Below are positions 15,690 to 23,997 of a stretch of 38,968 nucleotides of DNA, one piece after another. The position numbers and the translations under genes are program-made. The notes beneath the pieces are model-generated. The model saw nothing but the letters and a program-made list of their open reading frames with translations, had not been told where the DNA came from and did no database searches. Within the stretch, counting starts at the first letter, position 1. Each line of letters begins with the position of its first letter. Source of the stretch: Prevotella sp. (GTDB taxonomy: Bacteria; Bacteroidota; Bacteroidia; Bacteroidales; Bacteroidaceae); NCBI GenBank assembly GCA_017965725.1, contig JAGCPK010000053.1:1-38968 (forward strand), read 5' to 3'.

Positions 15690-16478
15690 TTACGCTTTTA
15701 ACAGACTCACAATCTTACAACACTCCACCGCCTCGCGCACATCATGGACACGAAGGATGGATGCGCCCTTCATCAAAGCCAACGTATTGAGCGCCGTAGT
15801 GCCATTGAGGGCTTCATTGGGCGTGCAATCGAATGTCTTATATATCATGGACTTGCGGGAGACGCCCACGAGTACCGGCAACTCCATCACCAGCAACTGC
15901 TCCAGGCAATTCATCATCTGATAGTTCTGCTCCAATGTCTTGCCGAAGCCGAAACCCGGGTCGAGGATGATGTCCTTCGTCCCAAAGTCGCGCAGTTGCT
16001 GCACCTTCTGGGCAAAAGCCAACAAGGTGTCGCGCATCGTGGGCTGTACAGACATTAAGATATATGGAACACCGAGACGAGCCACCATACGGAACATCTC
16101 CTGACCACCCTCGCTCACATCGTTGATGATGTCAGCACCAAACTCCTCCACCATCATTCTGGCCACATCCGGACGGAAGGTATCCACCGACAGGGGGGTA
16201 TGAGGGAACTCATGGCGTACGACAGACAATCCAAAACGCAGACGCTCCATCTCTTCGGCTTCAGAGACCTCCGAGGCACCAGGCCTGGTGGAACAGGCCC
16301 CCACATCGATGATAGTGCCGCCCTCATCAATAATCTGGTGACAACGTTCGACAATCTGTGCCTCCGTCTGCTTACGACTACCAGCATAGAAAGAATCGGG
16401 TGTCACGTTGAGGATACCCATCACCTGAGGCTCGCTTAAGTCCATCAGATAACCATGCAGATTAAGCGTATAGTCCAT
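15690..16478 (-). CDS. folP: Dihydropteroate synthase
   Basis: 262 aa from the ATG at 16478. A TTG 12 bp further upstream overlaps the -7 box and is rejected as start. Signatures are VMGILNVTPDSF, IIDVGACSTRPGA, PLSVDTFRPDVA, DIINDVSEGG, ILDPGFGFGKT and GVSRKSMI. It condenses p-aminobenzoate with the pterin pyrophosphate in folate synthesis. First gene of the folP-cdaA-pta-ackA run. The -7 box ends about 10 bp before the ATG, so the transcript would have only a few nucleotides of leader. Confidence 0.96.
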   Translation of the reverse strand: MDYTLNLHGYLMDLSEPQVMGILNVTPDSFYAGSRKQTEAQIVERCHQIIDEGGTIIDVGACSTRPGASEVSEAEEMERLRFGLSVVRHEFPHTPLSVDTFRPDVARMMVEEFGADIINDVSEGGQEMFRMVARLGVPYILMSVQPTMRDTLLAFAQKVQQLRDFGTKDIILDPGFGFGKTLEQNYQMMNCLEQLLVMELPVLVGVSRKSMIYKTFDCTPNEALNGTTALNTLALMKGASILRVHDVREAVECCKIVSLLKA

Positions 16479-16487
16479 ATTCGCCCA

Positions 16488-16495
16488 CAAAGATA
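16488..16495 (-). promoter_or_regulatory. -7 box TATCTTTG of folP
   Basis: Matches TAnnTTTG on the minus strand, ending 9 bp before the folP ATG, which implies a leaderless or nearly leaderless mRNA. Confidence 0.6.
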
Positions 16496-16501
16496 CAACA
16501 A

Positions 16502-16529
16502 TTTTACGATTTACGATTTACGATTTACG
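16502..16529. repeat. Heptamer repeat (ATTTACG x4) between folP and murF promoters
   Basis: Units TTTTACG, ATTTACG, ATTTACG, ATTTACG lie between the two divergent -7 boxes. Its reverse complement, AAATCGT, is the unit repeated at 22445-22479. Confidence 0.85.
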
Positions 16530-16538
16530 ATTTTTTTG

Positions 16539-16546
16539 TATCTTTG
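16539..16546 (+). promoter_or_regulatory. -7 box TATCTTTG of murF
   Basis: Matches TAnnTTTG, 14 bp before the ATG at 16561. Confidence 0.6.
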
Positions 16547-16560
16547 CAGCAAAAATAGTG

Positions 16561-17904
16561 ATGTTTATGGATATTAAGGAACTATATAGGCTCTATCAGC
16601 AGCATCCCTGCATCACGACAGACAGTCGTGATTGTCCTGAGGGGAGCATCTTCCTCGCGTTGAAAGGTGAGTCATTTGACGGCAACAAGTTTGCCTTGCA
16701 AGCCCTTGAAAAAGGCTGCAGTTATGCCATAGTCGATAGTGTAGAGTTTGGAACTCTAAACTCTAAACTAATCCTCGTGGAGGATTGCTTGCAGACCTTT
16801 AAGGATCTGGCACGGGAACACCGGAGGCAGTTCGACATCCCGGTCATCGGTATCACCGGCACCAACGGCAAGACCACCACGAAGGAACTTATTGCTGCTG
16901 TGCTCTCCGAGAAATATAATGTGCTCTATACCCAGGGCAACTTCAACAACGACGTGGGCGTACCAAAGACACTCTTCCGTCTGACGAAGGAACATGAGAT
17001 TGCCGTCATCGAGATGGGAGCCAGTCATCCTGGAGATATCAAGACACTCGTGGAAACGGCAGAGCCCACCTGTGGCCTGATTACCAATGTGGGGCGTGCC
17101 CACCTGCAGGGCTTCGGCAGTTTCGAGGGAGTTATCAAGACAAAGTGCGAACTCTACGACTTCCTCCGCACCCGTGAGGATGGTCTTATCTTCATCAATG
17201 CCGATAACGAGCATCTCATGGATCAGATTAGCGATGATGAAGAAATCTGGCTCACACCCTACTCCACCGACCCCGAAAACCAATACACTTGCATCAGCGG
17301 CGAGGTGATAGAGTGTAATCCCTTCCTGAAGTTCCGTTGGCGCGAGCCGTTGATGACCCTCGAGGAAGAAGGTCGTAGTACCAAGTGGCACAAGGTACAG
17401 ACTCATCTCATCGGGGCCTATAACATCGACAACCTCCTCGCCGCCATCTCCGTGGGCATCAACTTCGGCGTAGATAGGAAAAAGATCTGTGCAGCCCTGG
17501 AGAACTATATACCCTCAAACAACCGCAGTCAGATGACGGTGACGGAGAAGAACCACCTCATCGTGGATGCCTACAATGCCAATCCCACCTCTATGCAGGC
17601 AGCCTTGGAGAACTTCAGCCTCATCCAAGCCGACAGGAAGATGGCCATCCTCGGACAAATGGGAGAACTGGGCGAGGAGAGCGACATGGAGCACCGTAAG
17701 ATGGTGAGTTATCTGGAACAGGCAGGTTATGACGAGGTGTGGCTCGTGGGCGATAACTTCAAAGATATACCCTGCCCCTTCCGTAAGTTCCATGATGTGG
17801 AGGAGGTGAAGGCAGCCATCCAGGAACAGTGTCCTGAAGGCTACTATATCCTCATCAAGGGCAGCAACAGTAATAAATTGTTTCAATTACCAGAAATGCT
17901 TTGA
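16561..17904 (+). CDS. murF: UDP-N-acetylmuramoyl-tripeptide--D-alanyl-D-alanine ligase
   Basis: 447 aa from the ATG at 16561; the in-frame ATG at 16567 is equally plausible, and the GTG at 16558 is less so. N-domain with TDSRDCPEGSIFLALKGE (substrate binding), then the ATP-binding loop GITGTNGKTTTKE (about 97-109), NNDVGVPKTLF, EMGASHPGDI and the C-domain DAYNANPTSMQAALENF, all MurF signatures. It adds D-Ala-D-Ala to the peptidoglycan precursor in the cytoplasm. Residues about 62-70 are encoded by a heptamer repeat (16742-16770). The stop overlaps the TTG start of the next gene. Confidence 0.96.
   Translation: MFMDIKELYRLYQQHPCITTDSRDCPEGSIFLALKGESFDGNKFALQALEKGCSYAIVDSVEFGTLNSKLILVEDCLQTFKDLAREHRRQFDIPVIGITGTNGKTTTKELIAAVLSEKYNVLYTQGNFNNDVGVPKTLFRLTKEHEIAVIEMGASHPGDIKTLVETAEPTCGLITNVGRAHLQGFGSFEGVIKTKCELYDFLRTREDGLIFINADNEHLMDQISDDEEIWLTPYSTDPENQYTCISGEVIECNPFLKFRWREPLMTLEEEGRSTKWHKVQTHLIGAYNIDNLLAAISVGINFGVDRKKICAALENYIPSNNRSQMTVTEKNHLIVDAYNANPTSMQAALENFSLIQADRKMAILGQMGELGEESDMEHRKMVSYLEQAGYDEVWLVGDNFKDIPCPFRKFHDVEEVKAAIQEQCPEGYYILIKGSNSNKLFQLPEML
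16742..16770. repeat. Heptamer repeat and small hairpin inside murF
   Basis: TAGAGTT at 16742-16748 and AACTCTA at 16752-16758 form a hairpin with a 3-nt loop; AACTCTA is then repeated at 16759-16765 and followed by AACTA. The unit is the reverse complement of the TAGAGTT-type unit in the 9997-10031 array. It encodes part of SVEFGTLNSKL. Confidence 0.65.
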
Positions 17905-18797
17905 GACTTAAGGGATTCATCATAGGGATTGGCCTGGCATTGGGGTTGTTGACAATTGAATGCAGCCAACAGGAGCGGGAGATGTTGCCAGAGGGTAATG
18001 CCGTCTATTATTGGCGCACGGACCTGAGGCTCGACTCCACGGAACGGGCCTTCCTGAAACAGTATCATATTAATAAAGTGTATTGTCGCTACTTCGACGT
18101 CGTGATGAGCGATGACAGTGTAGCGGAACCGAGACCCAATGCCACGATTACCTTCAGCGATACCCTGCCCGATAATATCGAGATTATTCCTACCATCTAT
18201 ATCACCGAGGATTGCATGCACCAGCCACATAAAGGGTTGGCAGAAAAGATTGTGAAGCGCATCCAACAGATGAACGAGACGAATGACATCCATGGCGTGC
18301 GAGAAATACAGATTGACTGCGACTACACCTACAAGAGTCGCAAGACCTACTATGCATTCCTCGATGAAATCGATAGATTTTGGAAACAAGGTAATCCTAA
18401 TCATCCTAGGATATCCACCACCATTCGCCTCCACCAACTCTCGATGGATACCCCGCCAGTGGATTACGGTGTGCTGATGATATACAACACCGGCGACCCC
18501 CGCAAGTGGGAAGAGCGCAACCCCATCCTCGATTACCGTGATGTCTATCCCTATCTGGCGCGACTCGACCAATATCCCCTTCCCCTTGCTGCCGCCTACC
18601 CTGTCTATCTGTGGGTCCGCGACATCCAGGGTGTCCATGTGGAGCATCTCGTAGAGGCAGAAGAGATTCTCCGCGTCAAGAAGGCGATGGAACAAGAGCG
18701 TCAGGACCTCAGACGCGCCATCATCACCTATCACCTAGACAAAGATAATATTAACAGATATAAACCAGAGACCTATGAAGAGATTTATCATCATTAG
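17901..18797 (+). CDS. Exported protein of unknown function, weakly DUF3142-like
   Basis: 298 aa from a TTG at 17901 that overlaps the murF TGA by two bases; no ATG exists upstream in frame, and the TTG gives a proper signal peptide (KGFIIGIGLALGLLTIEC). Cys21 could be lipidated, but Glu at -1 is unusual for a lipobox. The body has a pattern like a TIM-barrel sugar-binding fold: EIQIDCDYTYKSRKTYYAFLDEI (about 134-156), STTIRLHQL, and DYGVLMIYNTGD. This resembles DUF3142-type proteins, though I cannot confirm membership. It overlaps the next gene by 23 bp, so the two are probably made together. Confidence 0.65.
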   Translation: MRLKGFIIGIGLALGLLTIECSQQEREMLPEGNAVYYWRTDLRLDSTERAFLKQYHINKVYCRYFDVVMSDDSVAEPRPNATITFSDTLPDNIEIIPTIYITEDCMHQPHKGLAEKIVKRIQQMNETNDIHGVREIQIDCDYTYKSRKTYYAFLDEIDRFWKQGNPNHPRISTTIRLHQLSMDTPPVDYGVLMIYNTGDPRKWEERNPILDYRDVYPYLARLDQYPLPLAAAYPVYLWVRDIQGVHVEHLVEAEEILRVKKAMEQERQDLRRAIITYHLDKDNINRYKPETYEEIYHH

Positions 18798-20829
18798 CCT
18801 GATGTCGGTAATGACATTGCCGATACTGGCCTGTGCGTGGGTAGAATCCTACAATTGTTACCTTTTTAAAGTCTGTGATGTCACTGACTTCAACCAAAGG
18901 ACTGACGAGATCACCCGCAACAACTGGAAGGCTTACCTCGGGCTACCAGAGGACAATTATTACTATTTCGATGCCGAAGAGGTCATCAAGGCTGCGCAAC
19001 AGAAGGGCGATGACCTGATGGTGACTTACGTGAAGAACCTGGAGAAATACCTGAAGTGCGTAGGTATTGAACGGGACAAGCAGAATGAGTGGAGTTATCC
19101 CTCGAAGGAAGACATCACTGCCCAGAAGAACGACCTGCAGACTGTCCGTGTCTATGCCCTTGGCAAGATTAGAAGTAAACTGCGTTCCCAACACGCCCTG
19201 CTATACATGCGCTGTAACATGATGCTCGGCAATCATCAGGAGAACGTCACCTTCTGGGAAAGGACTGCCAGCGAGTTCATCGAGACGGTCTATAAAGATA
19301 TGATGAAGAATATCTACGCCGGTGCCCTCTACAAGACCGGGAGAGAGGCTGAGGCAGGAGAACTGTTTGCTGAGATGGGCGACTACAACAGTCTGATGAC
19401 GCAGTTCTACAAGAAACGCTCTTATATGGCCATCCGCCAGCACTACAAGCAGAACCCACAGTCGAAGGCACTGCTCTTCCTTTTGCAGGACTTCGTGAAC
19501 AACACCCAGGAGGCCATCGATGCCACTCATGGCATGTTGGGTGGAAAACTCTTTATCCGTGACATCACCAAAGAGGAAGCCTGGCAGATGTCTAACTTCT
19601 GTGAAGAAGTGCTTCGTGAGAACAAAACTGATGTTCCTATCATGTGGAAGAGTGCCAAAGCATGGATAGAGTTCCTTTATGACAAGAAAGAGGAAGCCTT
19701 CAATGATATCGTAGCCGCTATGAGTCTCGCTGGAACAGACCGCATGAAAGAATGCACCCGTGAACTGATGCTCTACATCACTGCAGGTCAAGCCAAGTCG
19801 GGTGAAGGCTTCGACGACTATCTGGCCAATGAACTGCAATGGCTCATAGAGAGAGAGGACGAACAGTCCACCCGAGTGATCAATCGTCTCACCGAGCAAA
19901 TCCTCTTGAAACGGTATGCAGATAGTCCTGAGCGACTTGCAGCCATCCTAAATGTGACTCGTTATTATAATAACTACTATCTTGACACGATGCGTGTGGA
20001 GCAGTTGGAGAAATACCTGTCCTACACCAACACCCCCGCCAAGAACAAACTCGACAAGTATCTGAAGGCTAACGTCAATGAGAATGACACTGTGCTCTCA
20101 GAACTCATCGGTACGAAGTACATGCGTCTCTGTCAGTGGGACAAGGCCATCCAGTGGCTCAAGGATATCCCCATCTCCTTCTACAATGTACATTTCAGCA
20201 AGGAATACCTTTATTATTCCGTTCTTCGCCAGTACGACGTGGAACCGTGGATGAAACGCCAGTGGCTCAAGAGCAGCGAGGCATGGGAAAAAGACGTGAA
20301 ATGGTGGAAGCACATCAAACTCGACTTCTGTAAGGAGATGCAGATGATGGAGTCGTCTGTCAACATCCTTAACGGCAAGGCACAGGAGCAGCGTTACTAC
20401 AACCTCGCCGTGCGCTATGCACAGGCCAGTGTCCACGGTGACTGCTGGTGGCTGTTGCGCTACAGCAAGAGTGCCTACGATAACGTGCGTGTCAACGAAG
20501 CCGACTTAGGTCAGAAGGCCTTAGACTGTCTGCAGAAGGCAGCGGTGTCATCCGATCAGGCCCTGAAGTGCAAGGCTCTCTTCGCCATGGGCTGGCGCGA
20601 ACTCTACGGCCTCCTTCCCTACGGCGAGAACAACGGTAAACTATGGCGTGAGAAATATTGGGATTCACAGAAATCCGATTATGTGGAATCAATTAATACG
20701 AATGGTCCACAATACCGTGCGTTCCAAGCGCTCTATGAGTTGACAGGCGAGCAGCCGCAGGAGGATTACATCCGGAAATGCGACACGTACGACGAGTTCC
20801 GCAGGTACTACCGTCAGCATAAAAAATAA
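18775..20829 (+). CDS. Exported helical-repeat protein of unknown function
   Basis: 684 aa. Residues 1-19 are a signal peptide and Cys20 (LPILAC) may be lipidated. The rest is almost entirely alpha-helical with paired helices of about 34 residues (for example LFAEMGDYNSLMTQFYKKRSY, MRLCQWDKAIQWLKDIP, and DLGQKALDCLQKAAV), suggesting TPR/SEL1-type repeats, with many Trp and Tyr residues. No catalytic motif is seen. It overlaps the preceding gene by 23 bp, and the pair follows murF directly, so expression may depend on the murF promoter. A cell-envelope scaffold is possible but unproven. Confidence 0.65.
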   Translation: MKRFIIISLMSVMTLPILACAWVESYNCYLFKVCDVTDFNQRTDEITRNNWKAYLGLPEDNYYYFDAEEVIKAAQQKGDDLMVTYVKNLEKYLKCVGIERDKQNEWSYPSKEDITAQKNDLQTVRVYALGKIRSKLRSQHALLYMRCNMMLGNHQENVTFWERTASEFIETVYKDMMKNIYAGALYKTGREAEAGELFAEMGDYNSLMTQFYKKRSYMAIRQHYKQNPQSKALLFLLQDFVNNTQEAIDATHGMLGGKLFIRDITKEEAWQMSNFCEEVLRENKTDVPIMWKSAKAWIEFLYDKKEEAFNDIVAAMSLAGTDRMKECTRELMLYITAGQAKSGEGFDDYLANELQWLIEREDEQSTRVINRLTEQILLKRYADSPERLAAILNVTRYYNNYYLDTMRVEQLEKYLSYTNTPAKNKLDKYLKANVNENDTVLSELIGTKYMRLCQWDKAIQWLKDIPISFYNVHFSKEYLYYSVLRQYDVEPWMKRQWLKSSEAWEKDVKWWKHIKLDFCKEMQMMESSVNILNGKAQEQRYYNLAVRYAQASVHGDCWWLLRYSKSAYDNVRVNEADLGQKALDCLQKAAVSSDQALKCKALFAMGWRELYGLLPYGENNGKLWREKYWDSQKSDYVESINTNGPQYRAFQALYELTGEQPQEDYIRKCDTYDEFRRYYRQHKK

Positions 20830-20870
20830 AAAAAAACATCGTTTTATGCACGTATTTCGAAAAATAGCAG

Positions 20871-20878
20871 TACCTTTG
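20871..20878 (+). promoter_or_regulatory. -7 box TACCTTTG of the tRNA-Pro gene
   Basis: Matches TAnnTTTG. It overlaps one arm (20873-20884, CCTTTGCAGGCG) of a 12-bp perfect inverted repeat whose other arm is at 20898-20909. A second hairpin, GCCTGC-AAAG-GCAGGC (20899-20914), would form in the tRNA leader. Confidence 0.6.
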
Positions 20879-20918
20879 CAGGCGATTTCTGAAAGAACGC
20901 CTGCAAAGGCAGGCTAAT

Positions 20919-20991
20919 CGGGATGTAGCGCAGTTGGTAGCGCACTACGTTCGGGACGTAGGGGTCGGGCGTTCGAGTCGCCTCATCCCGA
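20919..20991 (+). tRNA. tRNA-Pro (anticodon CGG)
   Basis: 73-nt cloverleaf: acceptor CGGGATG/CATCCCG, D stem GCGC/GCGC with an AGTTGGTA loop, anticodon stem CTACG/CGTAG with loop TTCGGGA (anticodon at 20952-20954, G37), 5-nt variable region GGGTC, T stem GGGCG/CGCCT with loop TTCGAGT, discriminator A. The C1-G72 pair and G37 are typical of bacterial tRNA-Pro. CCA is not encoded. It is followed by a strong terminator. Confidence 0.95.
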
Positions 20992-21000
20992 CAGATTCAG

Positions 21001-21038
21001 AAAGAGTAAGGGCAGCCAATTGGCTGCCCTTACTCTTT
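21001..21038. terminator. Bidirectional terminator, 38-bp perfect palindrome
   Basis: Two 19-bp arms are exactly complementary (AAAGAGTAAGGGCAGCCAA and its reverse complement), giving a 17-bp stem with an AATT loop. It lies between the tRNA (+) and the end of the aldo/keto reductase gene (-). Confidence 0.85.
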
Positions 21039-21049
21039 TATGATTTGTC

Positions 21050-22444
21050 CTATGTCGGATTGCGCTTGAGACTCTCAATCATCTCGTCAATCTTACGGAG
21101 TTCACGGGGGATGCGGATGTTCTGCGGACAATGAGGTTCGCACTGACCACACTGGATGCAGTGGTCTGGCTGACGATCCTTGGGTACAGCCCGATCCAAC
21201 GAAATCAGATATTGACGGCGCTGCCTGCGGTATTCCGCGTCGCCAGTGCCCATCGGCAGCGAACCTTCGTTCTTACATTTATTATAATGTACAAAGATGG
21301 CGGGGATGTCGATGCCGTAGGGACAAGGCATACAATATTTACAATCATTACAAGGAATATTCTCCAAACCCACAATCTTCTGTGCGATGTCGCCATGCAG
21401 ATATTCCATCTCTTCGTCGGTCAACGGCTTGAGCGGACAGAAAGAGAGCAGGTTGTCCTTCAGGTGTTCCATATAGGTCATGCCGCTGAGCACCGTCAGC
21501 ACACCCTCTGGCGTACCCGCATAACGGAAGGCCCATGAGGCCACGCTACGCTCAGGGTCGCGGCTCTTCAACTCCGTCATCAGATACTGCGGCAGATTTG
21601 CCAGACGTCCTCCCAGCAAGGGTTCCATGATGACAGCAGGGATGCCTTTCTTCTGAAGTTCATCATAGAGATACGAGGCATCCACGTTGCGGTCATTGAT
21701 CTCGTTGGCAAAATCCCAATCGAGGTAGTTGAGTTCTATCTGCACGAAATCCCAGTGGTATTTGTCGTGCATAGCAAGCACTTCGTCGAACACTTCCTGC
21801 TTCCCGTGGAACGAGAAACCGAGGTTACGGATACGTCCTGCCTCGCGCTCTGCCATCAGGAAGTCCATGATGCCATTATTACGATAGCGGTTGTCGAACT
21901 CATCCATACCACCACCTATGGCGTGCAACAGATAGTAGTCGATATAATCAACCTGCAACTCCTTCAGCGAATTACGGTACATCTCGATGGCTTTTTCGCG
22001 CGAATGATATTCGGGATTGAAGTTGGAAAGTTTCGTGGCGATGAAGTACTCGCTACGCTTGTGGCGACTGAGGGCAATACCTGTGCAGTGCTCCGACTTA
22101 CCCTGACAATAGACGGGAGACGTATCGATGTAGTTCAGTCCGTGCTCCAGCGCATAATCAATCTGTTTGTTGATCATGTCCTGGTCGAACTCATCACTAT
22201 TGTCCACCTTTGTCGGCAGACGCATCATACCATAGCCCAACAGCGACACTTTCTCTTTCGTCTTGGGGTTCTCGCGATAGGTCATCTGACCTGTAGGCGG
22301 CTCCACCTGATTCTTATACTCGTCGGCAGCCTGCTGCCCTGCCTTGTTAACGTTCTTGCAGCCTGCCAGCGTGGCGGCAGTACCTACTGCTCCTGCTCCA
22401 AACACCTTCAGGAACGAACGTCGTGATATATTCTTCTTTTCCAT
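21050..22444 (-). CDS. Tat-exported aldo/keto reductase with two C-terminal [4Fe-4S] motifs
   Basis: 464 aa. The N-terminus has a twin-arginine signal (SRRSFLKVFGAGAVG, Arg8-Arg9) followed by LAGC (Cys29), so the product is probably a Tat-exported lipoprotein. The aldo/keto reductase barrel begins at GYGMMRLP, with DTSPVY, ATKLS and the YYLLHA segment supplying Asp, Tyr, Lys and His. Two ferredoxin-type motifs follow: CNDCKYCMPCP (from about 365) and CIQCGQCEPHCP (from about 429). Substrate unknown. It is the last gene of the tatA-tatC operon, 28 bp after the polyferredoxin gene, so transporter and likely client are encoded together. Confidence 0.9.
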   Translation of the reverse strand: MEKKNISRRSFLKVFGAGAVGTAATLAGCKNVNKAGQQAADEYKNQVEPPTGQMTYRENPKTKEKVSLLGYGMMRLPTKVDNSDEFDQDMINKQIDYALEHGLNYIDTSPVYCQGKSEHCTGIALSRHKRSEYFIATKLSNFNPEYHSREKAIEMYRNSLKELQVDYIDYYLLHAIGGGMDEFDNRYRNNGIMDFLMAEREAGRIRNLGFSFHGKQEVFDEVLAMHDKYHWDFVQIELNYLDWDFANEINDRNVDASYLYDELQKKGIPAVIMEPLLGGRLANLPQYLMTELKSRDPERSVASWAFRYAGTPEGVLTVLSGMTYMEHLKDNLLSFCPLKPLTDEEMEYLHGDIAQKIVGLENIPCNDCKYCMPCPYGIDIPAIFVHYNKCKNEGSLPMGTGDAEYRRQRRQYLISLDRAVPKDRQPDHCIQCGQCEPHCPQNIRIPRELRKIDEMIESLKRNPT

Positions 22445-22479
22445 AAATTGTCAAATCGTAAATTGTAAATCGTCAAATC
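22445..22479. repeat. Heptamer repeat (AAATYGT type)
   Basis: AAATTGT, AAATCGT, AAATTGT, AAATCGT and a partial AAATC fill the gap between the reductase start and the polyferredoxin stop, with single C insertions after the first and fourth units. Confidence 0.75.
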
Positions 22480-23948
22480 TTACGGTGCACCTCGTGGCCC
22501 TCGACATAGATGGCCGAGAACGGACGTGCAGGACAGACATACTCACAGGCACCGCAACCAATGCAGGCAGCCTCGTTGACGGCAGGAACCATGGGTGACT
22601 CCTCATCGTTCTCATCGAGCATCACCATCTCAATGGCTCCCGTAGGACAGTGACGGGCACAGTTGCCGCATTCCACCTCATCAGTGATCGCCACACAGTT
22701 CTTCTTGATAAAGACGGCATGACCGATTTGTATCGATGACTTCTCGATATCATCAAGAGGTTTGATAGCGCCCGCAGGACAGACATCCGAACAACGGGTA
22801 CACTCTGGGCGGCAATAGCCATGCTCGTACGACATCGTAGGCTGCATCAGGTGCATCAGGTCAGAAGAGGGACGGAGCACGTCGTTAGGACACTCCGACA
22901 CACAGAGTTGACAACCCGTGCAACGCGTGGAGAGGTTATCATAGGACAACGAACCCGGAGGTGTCAACGGTGTCTGACGCTCAGGTGCCACCTTATCCTC
23001 TATCTCTGCCAGACCACCATCCATCAGTTTCTCCTTCTTCTGAGCGAGGGCTGCAGTAGAGACGAGGGCCGAAGCCACGAGGAAGGAACGCTTTGAGGCA
23101 TCGACGGAGTCAGAAGAGCCGGCTTTCCTAGAAGATCTAGAAGGGCCAGTATATTTCAGCGCCCCGGACTTACACTTATCGATGCAATTGCCGCAGACCA
23201 CACAGCGACTATAATCGACAGTGTGTGTCTTAAAGTCGATACAGGCCGCCTTACAGTTCTTCGAACAGAGCGAACAGTTCTTGCACTTATCCTCATCGAA
23301 ACGGATCTTCAGCCACGAGAAGCGTGCGAAGAACGAGAGGATGGTGCCCACAGGACAGATGGTATTGCAATAGGTTCGTCCTCCGCGCCAGGCCAGCACC
23401 ACTAAGACAACCAATGTCACCAACGCAATGAGGAAGACTGGCAGCGACTTCATCCACACATCGACGGAATAGAAGGCATAACTGTCGGCCCTTTCTGCCA
23501 AGGCTGCCAGTACGTTATTGCCCAACATCCATATCGGTTGGAAGATCATCGTGGCGATACGGCCATAGGAACTATATGGTGCCAGCAACTGGAATAGCGA
23601 GCCGATACCCACCACCCCAGCGATGACAAACAGTACCAACACAGGATAGCGCAGCCATTTCACTTCTTTCGAATAACTGTACTTGTTCTTCTTCCGACGG
23701 ATGCGTGCCAGAATATCCTGGAAGATACCCAACGGACAGATGACAGAACAGTAGATACGTCCGAAGATAAGCGTCAGCAACACCAACGCCACAACGACAA
23801 TCACGTTAAGAGCCATCACTGCGGGCAGGAACTGGATCTTAGCAAGCCAGCCCAGCCAGTGGTGCAGTGTTCCCGTGAAGTCGAGAAACAACAGGGTGAT
23901 CAGTACAAAAACCACCACTGCAAGGATCGTTCTGATTTTCTTTAGCAT
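22473..23948 (-). CDS. NapH/NapG-like fused membrane polyferredoxin
   Basis: 491 aa. Residues 1-210 have about five TM helices with the two CxxxCP motifs of NapH/NosR-type quinol dehydrogenases (C67-C71, C194-C198). Two ferredoxin motifs follow (C222/225/228/232 and C249/252/255/259). A Ser-rich linker leads to SKRSFLVASALVSTAALAQ (285-303), which looks like a Tat signal with Lys-Arg in place of Arg-Arg. After it come four more Cys clusters (from C343, C379, C418 and C462), as in NapG-type ferredoxins. Likely an electron-transfer route from quinol to periplasmic partners such as the reductase encoded next. Lies 24 bp downstream of tatC. Confidence 0.85.
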   Translation of the reverse strand: MLKKIRTILAVVVFVLITLLFLDFTGTLHHWLGWLAKIQFLPAVMALNVIVVVALVLLTLIFGRIYCSVICPLGIFQDILARIRRKKNKYSYSKEVKWLRYPVLVLFVIAGVVGIGSLFQLLAPYSSYGRIATMIFQPIWMLGNNVLAALAERADSYAFYSVDVWMKSLPVFLIALVTLVVLVVLAWRGGRTYCNTICPVGTILSFFARFSWLKIRFDEDKCKNCSLCSKNCKAACIDFKTHTVDYSRCVVCGNCIDKCKSGALKYTGPSRSSRKAGSSDSVDASKRSFLVASALVSTAALAQKKEKLMDGGLAEIEDKVAPERQTPLTPPGSLSYDNLSTRCTGCQLCVSECPNDVLRPSSDLMHLMQPTMSYEHGYCRPECTRCSDVCPAGAIKPLDDIEKSSIQIGHAVFIKKNCVAITDEVECGNCARHCPTGAIEMVMLDENDEESPMVPAVNEAACIGCGACEYVCPARPFSAIYVEGHEVHRKI

Positions 23949-23972
23949 ATATTATCTGTTTAGTTGTTCACT

Positions 23973-23997
23973 TTACTTATCACTTTTCACTATCAAT
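23973..23997. repeat. Heptamer repeat at the 3' end of tatC
   Basis: On the plus strand, CTTATCA, CTTTTCA and CTATCAA follow each other at 7-bp period within the last tatC codons. The unit matches the one in the 33852-33879 array. Confidence 0.55.

Noticed and set aside
17883-18734. Minus-strand open frame of 283 codons
   Set aside because: Antisense to the 298-aa exported protein, which has a signal peptide and coupled neighbours.
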